A stretch of 64,000 nt of DNA from an uncultured Oscillospiraceae bacterium (GTDB lineage Bacteria > Bacillota > Clostridia > Oscillospirales > Ruminococcaceae), in NCBI GenBank assembly GCA_934448295.1, contig CAKSEY010000007.1:93022-157021 (forward strand), written 5' to 3'. Below the pieces are notes generated by a model that did no database searches, had not been told where the DNA came from, and saw nothing but the letters and a program-made list of their open reading frames with translations. The translations under genes and the position numbers were made by a program. How positions within the stretch are numbered: the stretch's first letter is position 1; each line of letters starts with the position of its first letter. This document shows, in pieces, positions 18,444 to 26,195 of this stretch.

Positions 18444-20723
18444 TCACACCAGCTTTCTGAGCAGTTTTTTCGAGTCTTTCAGAACGAGCTGAAATTCTTC
18501 ATACTTCTTTATTGCATTCTGCTTATCCTCCAACTGCTTCTGAATTTTTTGGATATTGTCGTTGATATCGGAAATTACGCTTTCGGTGAAGCTGTCTGCC
18601 TGTTCGCTCAGCATTAGGCAGACCTTACAGCATTGGCGCTCAATATCATTCGTGGCGTCTTTCATCATCTCGTTTAATATCTCTTCCTGTGCTTGTTCCA
18701 TGATGTATATGTGCTCATCCCTGACAGTTTTGTCTACTATCACATTCCCGAGCTTTTCATCAATCATATCAAAATATTTGTCAACATTTATATCAAGCTC
18801 GGGAATGATGATTTTCCCCAATGCGGTTCCCACGGGAGAGAGGACAATATTTTCATCAAAGTCCCTTTGACCGATATCAAACAAACCAAGAACAGCGCGT
18901 TTTACGTCGCCCTTGATTTTTTCAATGTTCAGCATTTCTTTAAACCTGTCGTTTATGATTTCCATCAACCTTACTTTATAGGCTTTTATGTTATTTTGAA
19001 GATCAATTATTTTGGCAATATTATGTGTTATCGTTTCAACATAATCCACAACTGTTCTTTTATTAATGATTCCTTTTTCTCTCCGATGTGTGATATTTTT
19101 TGAAACTTCTGTTACATCAATATTTCTTTTTTTACCTGCCTCCTTTACGGCTTCCAATATCAGCTGATTTTTAGCGTTATCGACCTCAATCTCAGCATTG
19201 CTGAAAACACTCTTTATATTGTTCCTTCCCTGATTAAGGCGCGCCTCAATGCTGCGCCGTTTCTCCTCAAGAGCTTCAATGTTTGTCTTTTTGAACTCTG
19301 CATAATTCGCCTCAAACTGGACAGAAATTTTGTCGATCTGCTCAATAAACTTGCTGATTTGGCTTTCGACATAGTGCTGCTTCTTATCCTCAATAATTGC
19401 TTCTTTCTGCGCCTTAACGGTTGAAAATGCATGGTTTTTAACATCGTCGATATTCGCAAAACCTTCAAGTGTTTCAATATCGTCGTGGAAATCGCCGAAT
19501 CTATCTTTCAGACGTCCTATTATGTGCGCTTCTTCCGCAGCATAAGGCATATTATTCCTTTTATGTATTGCTGCGGAGTACATTAGCGAGGAAACAAAGC
19601 TTACATCACTTTTCTTTAATGTGTTTATCAAGGCGAGTGATCTCGAAGATGTTTTCTCCAATTTTCTTAGATTGTCCCGTGCCGCTTTGGTAAGGGTATC
19701 GCGAGTTGTAATATACGCCTGCTTAAATGTCGCTCTTCTGTCGGGGAAGTCTAAAATTCCCGAATCGAATTTGCTCCCGATTATTACTGCGTATCTTATT
19801 CCGTCATTTGGGAGATTTTTGGTCAGGAATCTGATATCCTCGTCCCCGAGGAACTGTCCTGCATAGCTCAGCAGAAAAACGGCGTCACAATTCTTTAAGA
19901 AGTTCTGTGTTGTGCGGCTTCTTGATAAAATGGGGTCGTTTAATCCAGGTGTATCAATAACCTCGATTCCTTTGAGCGATTCGTCATTCAACTGGATCTC
20001 GGTGTATTTTACTATGGGCGTAAATTTACCCTTTGAGCCGACGTATTCCTGGAGGTTTTCCATGCAGTTCGAGCTGCTTGCGTCTATAACAACAGGCTCA
20101 TCGGACAGATATTCCGTTACGTTAATTCCGTTCTGCATGACCATATCATAAACTTCCTTGCAGGCTCTCTGCTCGAAAGAGAAGATAGAACGGTTGCATT
20201 TTTCAAAATCATCTTTGGACTTTATTTCGACTTTTTTATCGGGCTGTGCTGCATTAGAACGATTTAAGCTGCTAACGTGCATCGTTTTCTCGGTCTTTTT
20301 ATTGCAGTAGTTTTTATATTCTTTATCAAGGCGTTCGTTATATTGGTCAACATTCGCCTTGATTATTTCCCAGTCGTTTTTGTTGTAAAAGAATACACGG
20401 TTTTGGGGAGCGGCGCTGTAACTTATTTTGGTCAGCGCCGCCGTCATGGGTGTCGGTGCCTTAGGGAGAATGTCTTTGCCGTTAAAAAGCAGCGCATTCA
20501 GAAAGGATGACTTTCCCGCCTTTACTTCTCCGACTATTCCCAGCTTTAATGTGCGACCCTCTTCCATAATTGAATCAATATCGCTTTCTGCCGATTTTGC
20601 GTCAGCTTGAAAGCTTTCAATAAGGCCGTTGGAAATAAGTTCTCTTCCGCAGTTTATTTCATCGGAGATTTTATTGATCACCTCGAGAAATTCATTGTTG
20701 CCGTTCTTTTTTAATAAATTCAT
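18444..20723 (-). CDS. Dynamin-like GTPase, long form
   Basis: 759 residues, close to the usual size of bacterial dynamin-like proteins. G1 is GEVKAGKSS (65-73), G2 threonines in APTPMTAAL (about 89-97), G3 DTPG (257-260, followed by LNDP), and the G4 position reads IIGSKFDSG. The large insert between G2 and G3 and the long helical C-terminal half (KRRSIEARLNQGRNNIKS; MSEQADSFTESVISD) fit a stalk able to bend membranes and self-assemble. No clear transmembrane helix is present. In known cases such proteins act in membrane remodelling, toxin secretion or phage defence (DynA, LeoABC, CrfC types). Middle gene of a tightly packed operon: 18 bases from the upstream GTPase, one base from the next. 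Confidence 0.87.
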   Translation of the reverse strand: MNLLKKNGNNEFLEVINKISDEINCGRELISNGLIESFQADAKSAESDIDSIMEEGRTLKLGIVGEVKAGKSSFLNALLFNGKDILPKAPTPMTAALTKISYSAAPQNRVFFYNKNDWEIIKANVDQYNERLDKEYKNYCNKKTEKTMHVSSLNRSNAAQPDKKVEIKSKDDFEKCNRSIFSFEQRACKEVYDMVMQNGINVTEYLSDEPVVIDASSSNCMENLQEYVGSKGKFTPIVKYTEIQLNDESLKGIEVIDTPGLNDPILSRSRTTQNFLKNCDAVFLLSYAGQFLGDEDIRFLTKNLPNDGIRYAVIIGSKFDSGILDFPDRRATFKQAYITTRDTLTKAARDNLRKLEKTSSRSLALINTLKKSDVSFVSSLMYSAAIHKRNNMPYAAEEAHIIGRLKDRFGDFHDDIETLEGFANIDDVKNHAFSTVKAQKEAIIEDKKQHYVESQISKFIEQIDKISVQFEANYAEFKKTNIEALEEKRRSIEARLNQGRNNIKSVFSNAEIEVDNAKNQLILEAVKEAGKKRNIDVTEVSKNITHRREKGIINKRTVVDYVETITHNIAKIIDLQNNIKAYKVRLMEIINDRFKEMLNIEKIKGDVKRAVLGLFDIGQRDFDENIVLSPVGTALGKIIIPELDINVDKYFDMIDEKLGNVIVDKTVRDEHIYIMEQAQEEILNEMMKDATNDIERQCCKVCLMLSEQADSFTESVISDINDNIQKIQKQLEDKQNAIKKYEEFQLVLKDSKKLLRKLV

Positions 20724-20741
20724 ACTTTTTCTCCTGTCTGA

Positions 20742-22403
20742 TTATAATGAATCGATAGCACCGGTCAGCTGAGCAATGTAGCTGTCTATCTCGGCTAGCT
20801 CATTTTCAAATTCCCTGCGGCTTTCCTCAAGACGCTTTTTCGCCTTATTCAAACCGTCGATTTCTATCTGTATGCGTTCGTTTATGCTCTTTGAAACATC
20901 GCTTACCATGTCGTTCTGCATCTTTTCAAGGGATTCATCAATCGCAGGTTCAAGGCGCGAAATGATCATCGGAATTATTTCGTTGATCAGCTTGTCTTTG
21001 GTCTCTTCGCGAACCTTTCTCTCCTGAAATTTCCCGATGATAGAAGAAAACAGGCTTACAACCTCGGGCATAAAAATAATAATGAGCTCAAGCCACGGCG
21101 CAATGGTGGTAAAAATCACAGATAGCGTTGTCGTAATGGTTTTATAAACCGGACCGTAATCCTTGTTTGCATTGACGATCGTATCAATGGTGTTCTTCAT
21201 TTTGTTAAGTTTATCAATTGCGTCGCTGGAACTAAAGCCCTCCATATTTGTGGTTTCCGAAAGGGAAGAAAGGTCCAGTCCATCAGCAAATTCATAAAAC
21301 GATTGCTCGACATATTGTTTTGTGGAACTTGCCAGCGTGCTTCTGAGAATACCGTTCACTCTGCTGGCAAACGCATTTCCGCCCTGCAAAATAGCATTTG
21401 TAAGTTCGTCAATACGATTTGTCAAAGCTGCCCGTACATCGTCCAGTATTTGCGGACGAACAGTTTTGCGCATTCTTGTGGCTAATTTTCCCTTTTCTCT
21501 TTGGAGTTCCTGTTCAAGCTTTATCTGAACTTCAAGATGATGCTTGATTTCTTTCTGAATCTCGCTTTCATCAAGATTGGCGCCTCGTTTTATTCCCGAA
21601 AGACCAAAAAGGCATTTTGACCCTATATCAAAAATCTGAGGTTTATAAGTCTGCTTAAAGATATCTTCACTGTCAAAACCATTTATAGTTTCAATAAGCT
21701 TGGCTGGAGTTTCCTTGTCGTATTTTGATATTTTGATCACATTGACAGGCTCTCCGAAAATATCTTCCGCGCTGTCAGCAATATTGGCAGCAACTTCATC
21801 AACTAGTTCAGGCGATTTTTTATCGGTTTTTGAAACCGCTATTGCGATATTGTTGTTATAGTTTCGTATCTCCTCCATAAAGAGCGCAAGGCTTTCCTGT
21901 ATCTCTCCGCCCTCGCAGTCGATAACGAGGATATACGCATTTCCGTTTCCCGCATAACGCAGAATTGCTTTGTTGTGGTTTTCTATTCCCGAGTTGAATC
22001 CGGGCATATCCACAATGGTGTATTTATTTATCTTTTTTAAATTCTCACAGTTAATATGCCAAATAAGGTATTCGTACAAAGATGTGTCAATACTTTCCGC
22101 TTCGTCAATTGAAATTTTGACCTTTCCGTTTTTGGAAACTACTTCGACATATTCGTCCTCATCATATATCAGCTCAGACGCAATAGCCGTTTCTGGAGTA
22201 AGGGATTCTTTGAGAAGCGGCCTGTCGAGGAGCGTGTTGATGGCAGCGCTTTTTCCTGTGCTGAATCCTCCGCTGAACAATATCTTCAGGCGGAAACCGC
22301 TCATATCAGCAGTGACCTTTTCGATTTGTTCGGTCTCAGTGTCAAAATTATATTTTTTTGAAATTTCTTCAATGAGCGCAGCAGCGTCAAAATAAGATGT
22401 CAT
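20742..22403 (-). CDS. Dynamin-like GTPase with hydrophobic membrane segment
   Basis: 553 residues. G1 GGFSTGKSA (45-53), G2 threonine in TPETAIAS (69-76), G3 DMPG (132-135, a DTPG variant) and G4 SKTD (191-194). After a helical stretch (ELQREKGKLATRMRK), residues 425-455 are strongly hydrophobic (LSVIFTTIAPWLELIIIFM), likely a membrane paddle or one to two passes. A coiled coil closes the protein (GLNKAKKRLEESRREFENEL). The start has ACGGAGG nine bases upstream. It is the first of the three GTPase genes in reading order. The three GTPases are clearly different from one another, so this is a heteromeric set rather than a recent duplication. Confidence 0.87.
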   Translation of the reverse strand: MTSYFDAAALIEEISKKYNFDTETEQIEKVTADMSGFRLKILFSGGFSTGKSAAINTLLDRPLLKESLTPETAIASELIYDEDEYVEVVSKNGKVKISIDEAESIDTSLYEYLIWHINCENLKKINKYTIVDMPGFNSGIENHNKAILRYAGNGNAYILVIDCEGGEIQESLALFMEEIRNYNNNIAIAVSKTDKKSPELVDEVAANIADSAEDIFGEPVNVIKISKYDKETPAKLIETINGFDSEDIFKQTYKPQIFDIGSKCLFGLSGIKRGANLDESEIQKEIKHHLEVQIKLEQELQREKGKLATRMRKTVRPQILDDVRAALTNRIDELTNAILQGGNAFASRVNGILRSTLASSTKQYVEQSFYEFADGLDLSSLSETTNMEGFSSSDAIDKLNKMKNTIDTIVNANKDYGPVYKTITTTLSVIFTTIAPWLELIIIFMPEVVSLFSSIIGKFQERKVREETKDKLINEIIPMIISRLEPAIDESLEKMQNDMVSDVSKSINERIQIEIDGLNKAKKRLEESRREFENELAEIDSYIAQLTGAIDSL

Positions 22404-22465
22404 AATAATACCTCCGTTTTTAACTATAATGATGATTGGCTTGGTCAGTTGATTGTGTTTCTGTT

Positions 22466-22489
22466 AGCATTGGTATAACCCCGCACATA
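22466..22489 (+). pseudogene. Relic of a KHWYxPAH-type Cys-rich gene (24-bp inverted repeat)
   Basis: The 24 bases at 22466-22489 match the reverse complement of 22859-22882 in 23 positions. The latter encodes KHWYDPAH of the 74-residue Cys-rich protein. Read on the plus strand the copy gives C-x-C-stop-HWYNPAH, i.e. the same motif of a second, broken gene in opposite orientation. Only this short stretch is recognisable. Confidence 0.45.
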
Positions 22490-22541
22490 CGACAAGATGT
22501 TTATATAAAACCTGTGATTTCTGGCGGATAAGTTTTGGAAA

Positions 22542-22688
22542 TCACTTTTTTCCCGGTAAACTGCGGATTATGTTTCCTTTTCCGTCAGTGGTAATTTTGG
22601 CTTTGCAGTTTGGATTTCTGCAAGTTGTGGTGCAGCCGCTTCCTGCTTGGAATACCGTTCTGCAGTAAGGACACTTGATTGTTGTCAT
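22542..22688 (-). CDS. 48-residue zinc-ribbon-like protein
   Basis: A short frame with an excellent ribosome binding site (AAGGAAGGAG) seven bases upstream of ATG at 22688. The product starts MTTIKCPYCRTVFQ and continues with CTTTCRNPNCKAKI, then ends SLPGKK. Cys6 and Cys9 form a CPYC knuckle, and Cys19, Cys23 and Cys28 supply further ligands, so it probably binds one zinc. No other domain fits. It lies between the 74-residue Cys-rich gene and the first GTPase gene in the same direction, 138 bases from the latter, so it should be on the same transcript. Possible roles are adaptor or nucleic-acid binding; neither is shown. Confidence 0.65.
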   Translation of the reverse strand: MTTIKCPYCRTVFQAGSGCTTTCRNPNCKAKITTDGKGNIIRSLPGKK

Positions 22689-22715
22689 ATGATCACTCCT
22701 TCCTTAATTCTTAGC

Positions 22716-22940
22716 TCAAATGAGATTCTTTATCTCGTACTTTGAGCATCCCATGCATTGCGAGTACATTTCCTTGTGCTTTATTTCGCACATTGACTTT
22801 ACATCCCTGTCATACTCCCACAATTTCATGAATGGATCTCCAGAGGGACGTATATGGTTATGTGCGGGGTCATACCAATGCTTGCAGAGGGCACAGGCCC
22901 GCTGGTTGACAATGTGAATTCTAACGGTTTGTCTTGACAT
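22716..22940 (-). CDS. 74-residue Cys-rich protein
   Basis: 74 residues with CALCKHWYDPAH near residue 16, a lone Cys at about 51 (SMCEIKHKE) and CMGCSKYE near the C-terminus: two CxxC pairs suited to one structural metal site. ATG at 22940 has CGGGAGG six bases upstream and lies about 70 bases after a near-consensus promoter, making it the first gene of the GTPase operon. I do not recognise a named family. A broken inverted copy of its core motif lies at 22466-22489. Confidence 0.7.
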   Translation of the reverse strand: MSRQTVRIHIVNQRACALCKHWYDPAHNHIRPSGDPFMKLWEYDRDVKSMCEIKHKEMYSQCMGCSKYEIKNLI

Positions 22941-23012
22941 ATTTCCTCCCGATTTGTTTATTGATGAACATATTGCTGACTGTCGAAAAAATCAGATAGT
23001 TTTCTTTTTTAC

Positions 23013-23041
23013 ATTATATCACAAAATGTGCCTAATTGCAA
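23013..23041 (-). promoter_or_regulatory. Promoter of the Cys-rich / dynamin / Hint operon
   Basis: On the minus strand TTGCAA (plus 23036-23041) and TATAAT (plus 23013-23018) are separated by 17 bases. The -35 box is only about 30 bases from the XRE operator, so the divergent regulator could control both directions. Confidence 0.75.
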
Positions 23042-23066
23042 TAGCTTTTATATCTATTGGATAGTA

Positions 23067-23095
23067 TTTTTCTATATCTATCAGATATATACTAT
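23067..23095 (+). promoter_or_regulatory. XRE gene promoter with palindromic operator as spacer
   Basis: A candidate -35 (TTTTTC, 23067-23072) and -10 (TACTAT, 23090-23095) are separated by 17 bases that are exactly the palindrome TATATCT-ATC-AGATATA (23073-23089). A related, weaker half-site (TATATCTATTGGATAG) lies at 23049-23064. A dimeric XRE repressor bound here would block its own promoter. Confidence 0.6.
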
Positions 23096-23129
23096 AAACA
23101 TAGCATTATGTAGAAAGGAAAAGGAAAAG

Positions 23130-23441
23130 ATGGATCTTGTATCGATAGGCAGCAGAATCAAAGCCGAGCGGAAAAAGCTCGGCTTATCACAGGAAAAGCT
23201 TGCAGAGCAGATAAACGTTACTCCTCATTATATCTATGAGATAGAACGCGGCTCAAAGGCAATGTCAATGGAAACATTGATAAATCTATGTACGGTTATG
23301 GAGCTTTCGGCGGATTACGTCCTGTTTGGAATACAAAAGCAGAATTCAGGTTCCGTATATAAAAAGCTTGACCAGCTCAGCGATGAGCGGCGGCTTCGTG
23401 CAGAACAGGCGCTTGAGCTTCTCCTGCCGTTTTTACGTTGA
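23130..23441 (+). CDS. XRE family transcriptional regulator
   Basis: 103 residues with one Cro/C1-type helix-turn-helix in residues 7-62 (IKAERKKLGLSQEKLAEQIN, then TPHYIYEIERGSKAMSMETL) and a short helical tail (DERRLRAEQALELLLPFLR). No peptidase or sensor domain. The ATG at 23130 has AAAGGAAAAGG upstream; a longer open frame to 23028 would read through the promoter and is rejected. It is divergent from the Cys-rich/dynamin operon, with a palindrome in its own promoter, and so is the likely switch of the island. Its 3' end overlaps the convergent 401-residue gene by 9 bases. Confidence 0.88.
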   Translation: MDLVSIGSRIKAERKKLGLSQEKLAEQINVTPHYIYEIERGSKAMSMETLINLCTVMELSADYVLFGIQKQNSGSVYKKLDQLSDERRLRAEQALELLLPFLR

Positions 23442-24638
23442 ACAGGATATGTATTCATCAAACACAGCGCAAATCTCGTCAATTATACAACACTCGAATC
23501 GTTTCGCTGCTGCTTCCAAAAACAACAAGCGAGCGTCTTGAATGTCAGTATGTGATATTTTGTTTGACATAAGCTTTTCAAACAGCTTATCTGGATCTTG
23601 GCAGAATTCTGATAAATCATTAAAAACAATTTCGTTTGCAGCTTCAGCAGCCCTCCTGGCTAGCTTGCTGCATTCGCGTTTCAGTTCGAGCTCCTCAACT
23701 TCTGTTTCTGCCATAGCCCATGGTGAAAGCTCTTCATAATCGCACCTCATACACCCTTGGCACTGCTCTGCTGCTTTAAGTGTTGTTGTGGGGAGTTCAT
23801 CGCAGTGTTCAAGGTATCGGTATGCCCATTCTGCAAGATTGGTAAGCCTGATAAACCCGATGTCACATAAAGCCGTGTCTGCACTGCTGCAGCATTCTTT
23901 AAGGTCAACGTAAAGCTGGCAGTGCTCCATATTTCGCTTAAATAGCTTGTCGTTTTCCCCTGACTGCTCATATTCCGTTCTTTCAAGAGCCTTCATTATG
24001 TCGGGGAAAAAACCTATATGGTTCATCATGCGTTTTCTGTGTCTGACCAAAACCTTAAAAAACACCAGCGGTTCAATAGGTTTAAGATAGCAATGTTCGG
24101 AGATAAAATTACTAACGCAGGAAAGATTGTCCAGCAGTATTTTGCGGTCAGAGCTGCTTTCATCGGGATAGTTAAGGCAGAGCATACGATATATTTTCAG
24201 ATAGCTTTCATCCTTTTTGTCCGATTCCTTTTCTCCTGAATGCAGTTTGCGCATAATAATGTTGAATGTGTGGCTTTTTTGTTTTGCCTCTTGAAACCAA
24301 CTGATGATCTCATTTGTTTTTTGAGAGGTAAATATCCATTGGTTTGTTACAAGTTTTATGTCGCGTGTTTCAAAACTGCCACCCGCCATAAGCCAAACTA
24401 GCATCTCGATACGATCTGATGTCATTTGATCATGGCATAACGGTATTATTTCTGACCATATCAGCGGACGCCAAAATTCTTTTATTCCGCATTTCTCGGC
24501 AAGTGCTTTATATCTGGCGATGTCATTCTGCGCCGCTGAAGCGAGCTCATCGAATGTCAATGCACACTCTGACATTAACTCCCATGCCGTGCAGATCGGA
24601 TTTGAAATGATATATTGTTTGATTTCTGTTTCTGTCAT
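23433..24638 (-). CDS. Protein of unknown function, Cys/Glu-rich helical
   Basis: 401 residues, predicted all-helical and soluble, no signal or membrane segment. It starts MTETEIKQYIISNPICTAWE. A cluster CQGCMRCDYEELSPWAMAE near residue 305 could bind metal, and the tail has ECCIIDEICAVFDEYISC. I do not recognise a domain. The start at 24638 is chosen for the GAGGTGAG ribosome binding site just upstream; an in-frame ATG ten codons earlier overlaps the -10 region. It has its own promoter on the minus strand and sits between the XRE gene (convergent, overlapping by 9 bases) and the 167-residue gene (divergent). AT-rich composition like the GTPase operon suggests it arrived together with it. Confidence 0.75.
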   Translation of the reverse strand: MTETEIKQYIISNPICTAWELMSECALTFDELASAAQNDIARYKALAEKCGIKEFWRPLIWSEIIPLCHDQMTSDRIEMLVWLMAGGSFETRDIKLVTNQWIFTSQKTNEIISWFQEAKQKSHTFNIIMRKLHSGEKESDKKDESYLKIYRMLCLNYPDESSSDRKILLDNLSCVSNFISEHCYLKPIEPLVFFKVLVRHRKRMMNHIGFFPDIMKALERTEYEQSGENDKLFKRNMEHCQLYVDLKECCSSADTALCDIGFIRLTNLAEWAYRYLEHCDELPTTTLKAAEQCQGCMRCDYEELSPWAMAETEVEELELKRECSKLARRAAEAANEIVFNDLSEFCQDPDKLFEKLMSNKISHTDIQDARLLFLEAAAKRFECCIIDEICAVFDEYISCST

Positions 24639-24656
24639 TTTTCTCACCTCGCGTAT

Positions 24657-24685
24657 ATTATAAAACATATTTTACCTTTTTTCAA
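24657..24685 (-). promoter_or_regulatory. Promoter of the 401-residue gene
   Basis: On the minus strand TTGAAA (plus 24680-24685) and TATAAT (plus 24657-24662) with a 17-base spacer. It abuts the 12-bp inverted repeat at 24694-24723. Confidence 0.7.
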
Positions 24686-24693
24686 TAATTATC

Positions 24694-24723
24694 GGTTCCA
24701 AAAAATAATTTTTTTTTGGAACC
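24694..24723. promoter_or_regulatory. 12-bp inverted repeat between divergent genes (candidate operator)
   Basis: GGTTCCAAAAAA at 24694-24705 and TTTTTTGGAACC at 24712-24723 are perfectly complementary with a 6-base centre. It lies upstream of both the 401-residue gene (minus) and the 167-residue gene (plus, TATAAT at 24755-24760), which fits a shared operator; a bidirectional terminator is unlikely because both genes run away from it. Confidence 0.55.
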
Positions 24724-24781
24724 AAAACCTCTTTCGGCTTCCGTTCAGGTTTGATATAATTATAAGGAAGAGGTGAGCAGG

Positions 24782-25285
24782 TTGAATTTGTTTGAGTTGA
24801 TCAGTGAATATAATAAAATTGAGGGCAGGAAAAGCGGTCTGCTGTTCTCTGGCGGGGAATGTATGTATCTCGTAAATGAAAAATGCGGCAAAGCTAAGTG
24901 CGAAATTTTGTGCCTTAATGGAATGTGCAGGGAATATTCCGAGGGCTTTCTGATCATAAAACACGGCGCAAATGTTACCGTGTATGAAAAATATCAACGC
25001 GTATTAAAACTCCGCGAAGTCATTGTTACATATAGAATAATTACAGACAGCGGTGATATATGCGGCGTATTTACTGGTGGGAACGAAATGTTTCCCGCCG
25101 AAATACAGTCCTCGGACAGCCGTATCATATTATTGATAAAACATCTTATATCAGGCAGGGCTGAGCAAAAATATACTGTTTTGCCCGAATTGAGTCTAAT
25201 GCAGCAGGCGATGTCTGACGGTGAAGTAAGGCTGCAGGAAAATTTGCTTTCAACTGTAAAACCGCTCCGCGATGAATTGAACTAA
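24782..25285 (+). CDS. Protein of unknown function, 167 residues
   Basis: Starts probably at TTG 24782, with GAGGTGAG ending five bases upstream; a GTG at 24773 would be too close to AAGGAAG. The product is mixed alpha/beta with an early Cys-rich stretch (ECMYLVNEKCGKAKCEILCLNGMCREY, counted in two halves) and GVFTGGNEMFPAEIQ. No membrane segment and no family I recognise. TATAAT at 24755-24760 serves as its -10 box. It is divergent from the 401-residue gene across a 12-bp inverted repeat, and is the last gene of the AT-rich island. Confidence 0.65.
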   Translation: MNLFELISEYNKIEGRKSGLLFSGGECMYLVNEKCGKAKCEILCLNGMCREYSEGFLIIKHGANVTVYEKYQRVLKLREVIVTYRIITDSGDICGVFTGGNEMFPAEIQSSDSRIILLIKHLISGRAEQKYTVLPELSLMQQAMSDGEVRLQENLLSTVKPLRDELN

Positions 25286-25517
25286 AAAAGCCTGCTTTTA
25301 AGGGCGGGTTTCAGTTTGTAGAAAATACCATGTTTCGTCCATAAATGAAAGATGGCTTATTGAAATATCATTCATCAAAAGGAGAAAAACACGAAAAGCG
25401 GTAAGAAAAAACAGTATTTCATCTGTGCATTACATATTTATGTTGTAATTATATAGATGATATGATATAATTATCTTTAGATTAGTCTGGCGTTATAATA
25501 AAAAGTGGAGCAGAACA

Positions 25518-26189
25518 ATGTACAAAATACTTATTATTGAAGATGACAAAACCATAGCCAATGTAGTAAAGAAGCACCTTGAAGGCTGGGATTATGAAGT
25601 GAAGATCGCAGAGGATCTTAGAAGCATAACTTCGGAGTATGCCGCTTTTTCGCCGCATCTGACGCTGATGGACATAGGACTCCCCTTTCACAACGGGCTT
25701 TACTGGTGCAAGGAAATACGCAGGACTTCAAATGCGCCGATCATTTTTCTGTCGTCTGCCTCTGACAATATGAATATTGTGCTTGCGATGAACATGGGCG
25801 GCGACGATTTTATTCCCAAGCCCTTTGACCTGTCCGTACTGACAGCCAAAATAGACGCCGTTATGCGCAGGTGCTATGATATGCACGCGTCAAGCAATAT
25901 TCTTGAACACAGAGGCGTAAGGCTGAATGTGTCCGAAGCCGCTCTCATATTTGAGGGAAGAAAAATCGAACTCACAAAAAATGAATTTCTCATTATAACC
26001 GCGCTTATGGAAAACAAGGGGAAGATAGTCAGCCGAAAACAGCTTGTAGGCAAACTCTGGGAAACAGAAAGCTACATTGATGAAAACACGCTCACTGTCA
26101 ATCTTTCAAGGCTGCGGAAAAAGCTTGAAAGCCACGGAATAGTTGACTTTATCACCACAAAAGCCGGAATGGGATATATTATGGAGTGA
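25518..26189 (+). CDS. OmpR-type response regulator of a Bce-like module
   Basis: 223 residues. Receiver domain with the acidic pair ED at 8-9, phosphate acceptor Asp52 (LTLMDIGLP) and the conserved Lys in IPKPFD; then a winged-helix DNA-binding domain (LTKNEFLIITALMENKGKIVSRKQL, read in parts). It is followed after six bases by the sensor kinase and then by ATPase and permease genes, the BceRSAB gene order that senses and removes cell-wall-active peptides. Ribosome binding site GTGGAG upstream of ATG 25518. Confidence 0.92.
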   Translation: MYKILIIEDDKTIANVVKKHLEGWDYEVKIAEDLRSITSEYAAFSPHLTLMDIGLPFHNGLYWCKEIRRTSNAPIIFLSSASDNMNIVLAMNMGGDDFIPKPFDLSVLTAKIDAVMRRCYDMHASSNILEHRGVRLNVSEAALIFEGRKIELTKNEFLIITALMENKGKIVSRKQLVGKLWETESYIDENTLTVNLSRLRKKLESHGIVDFITTKAGMGYIME

Positions 26190-26195
26190 TACGAA

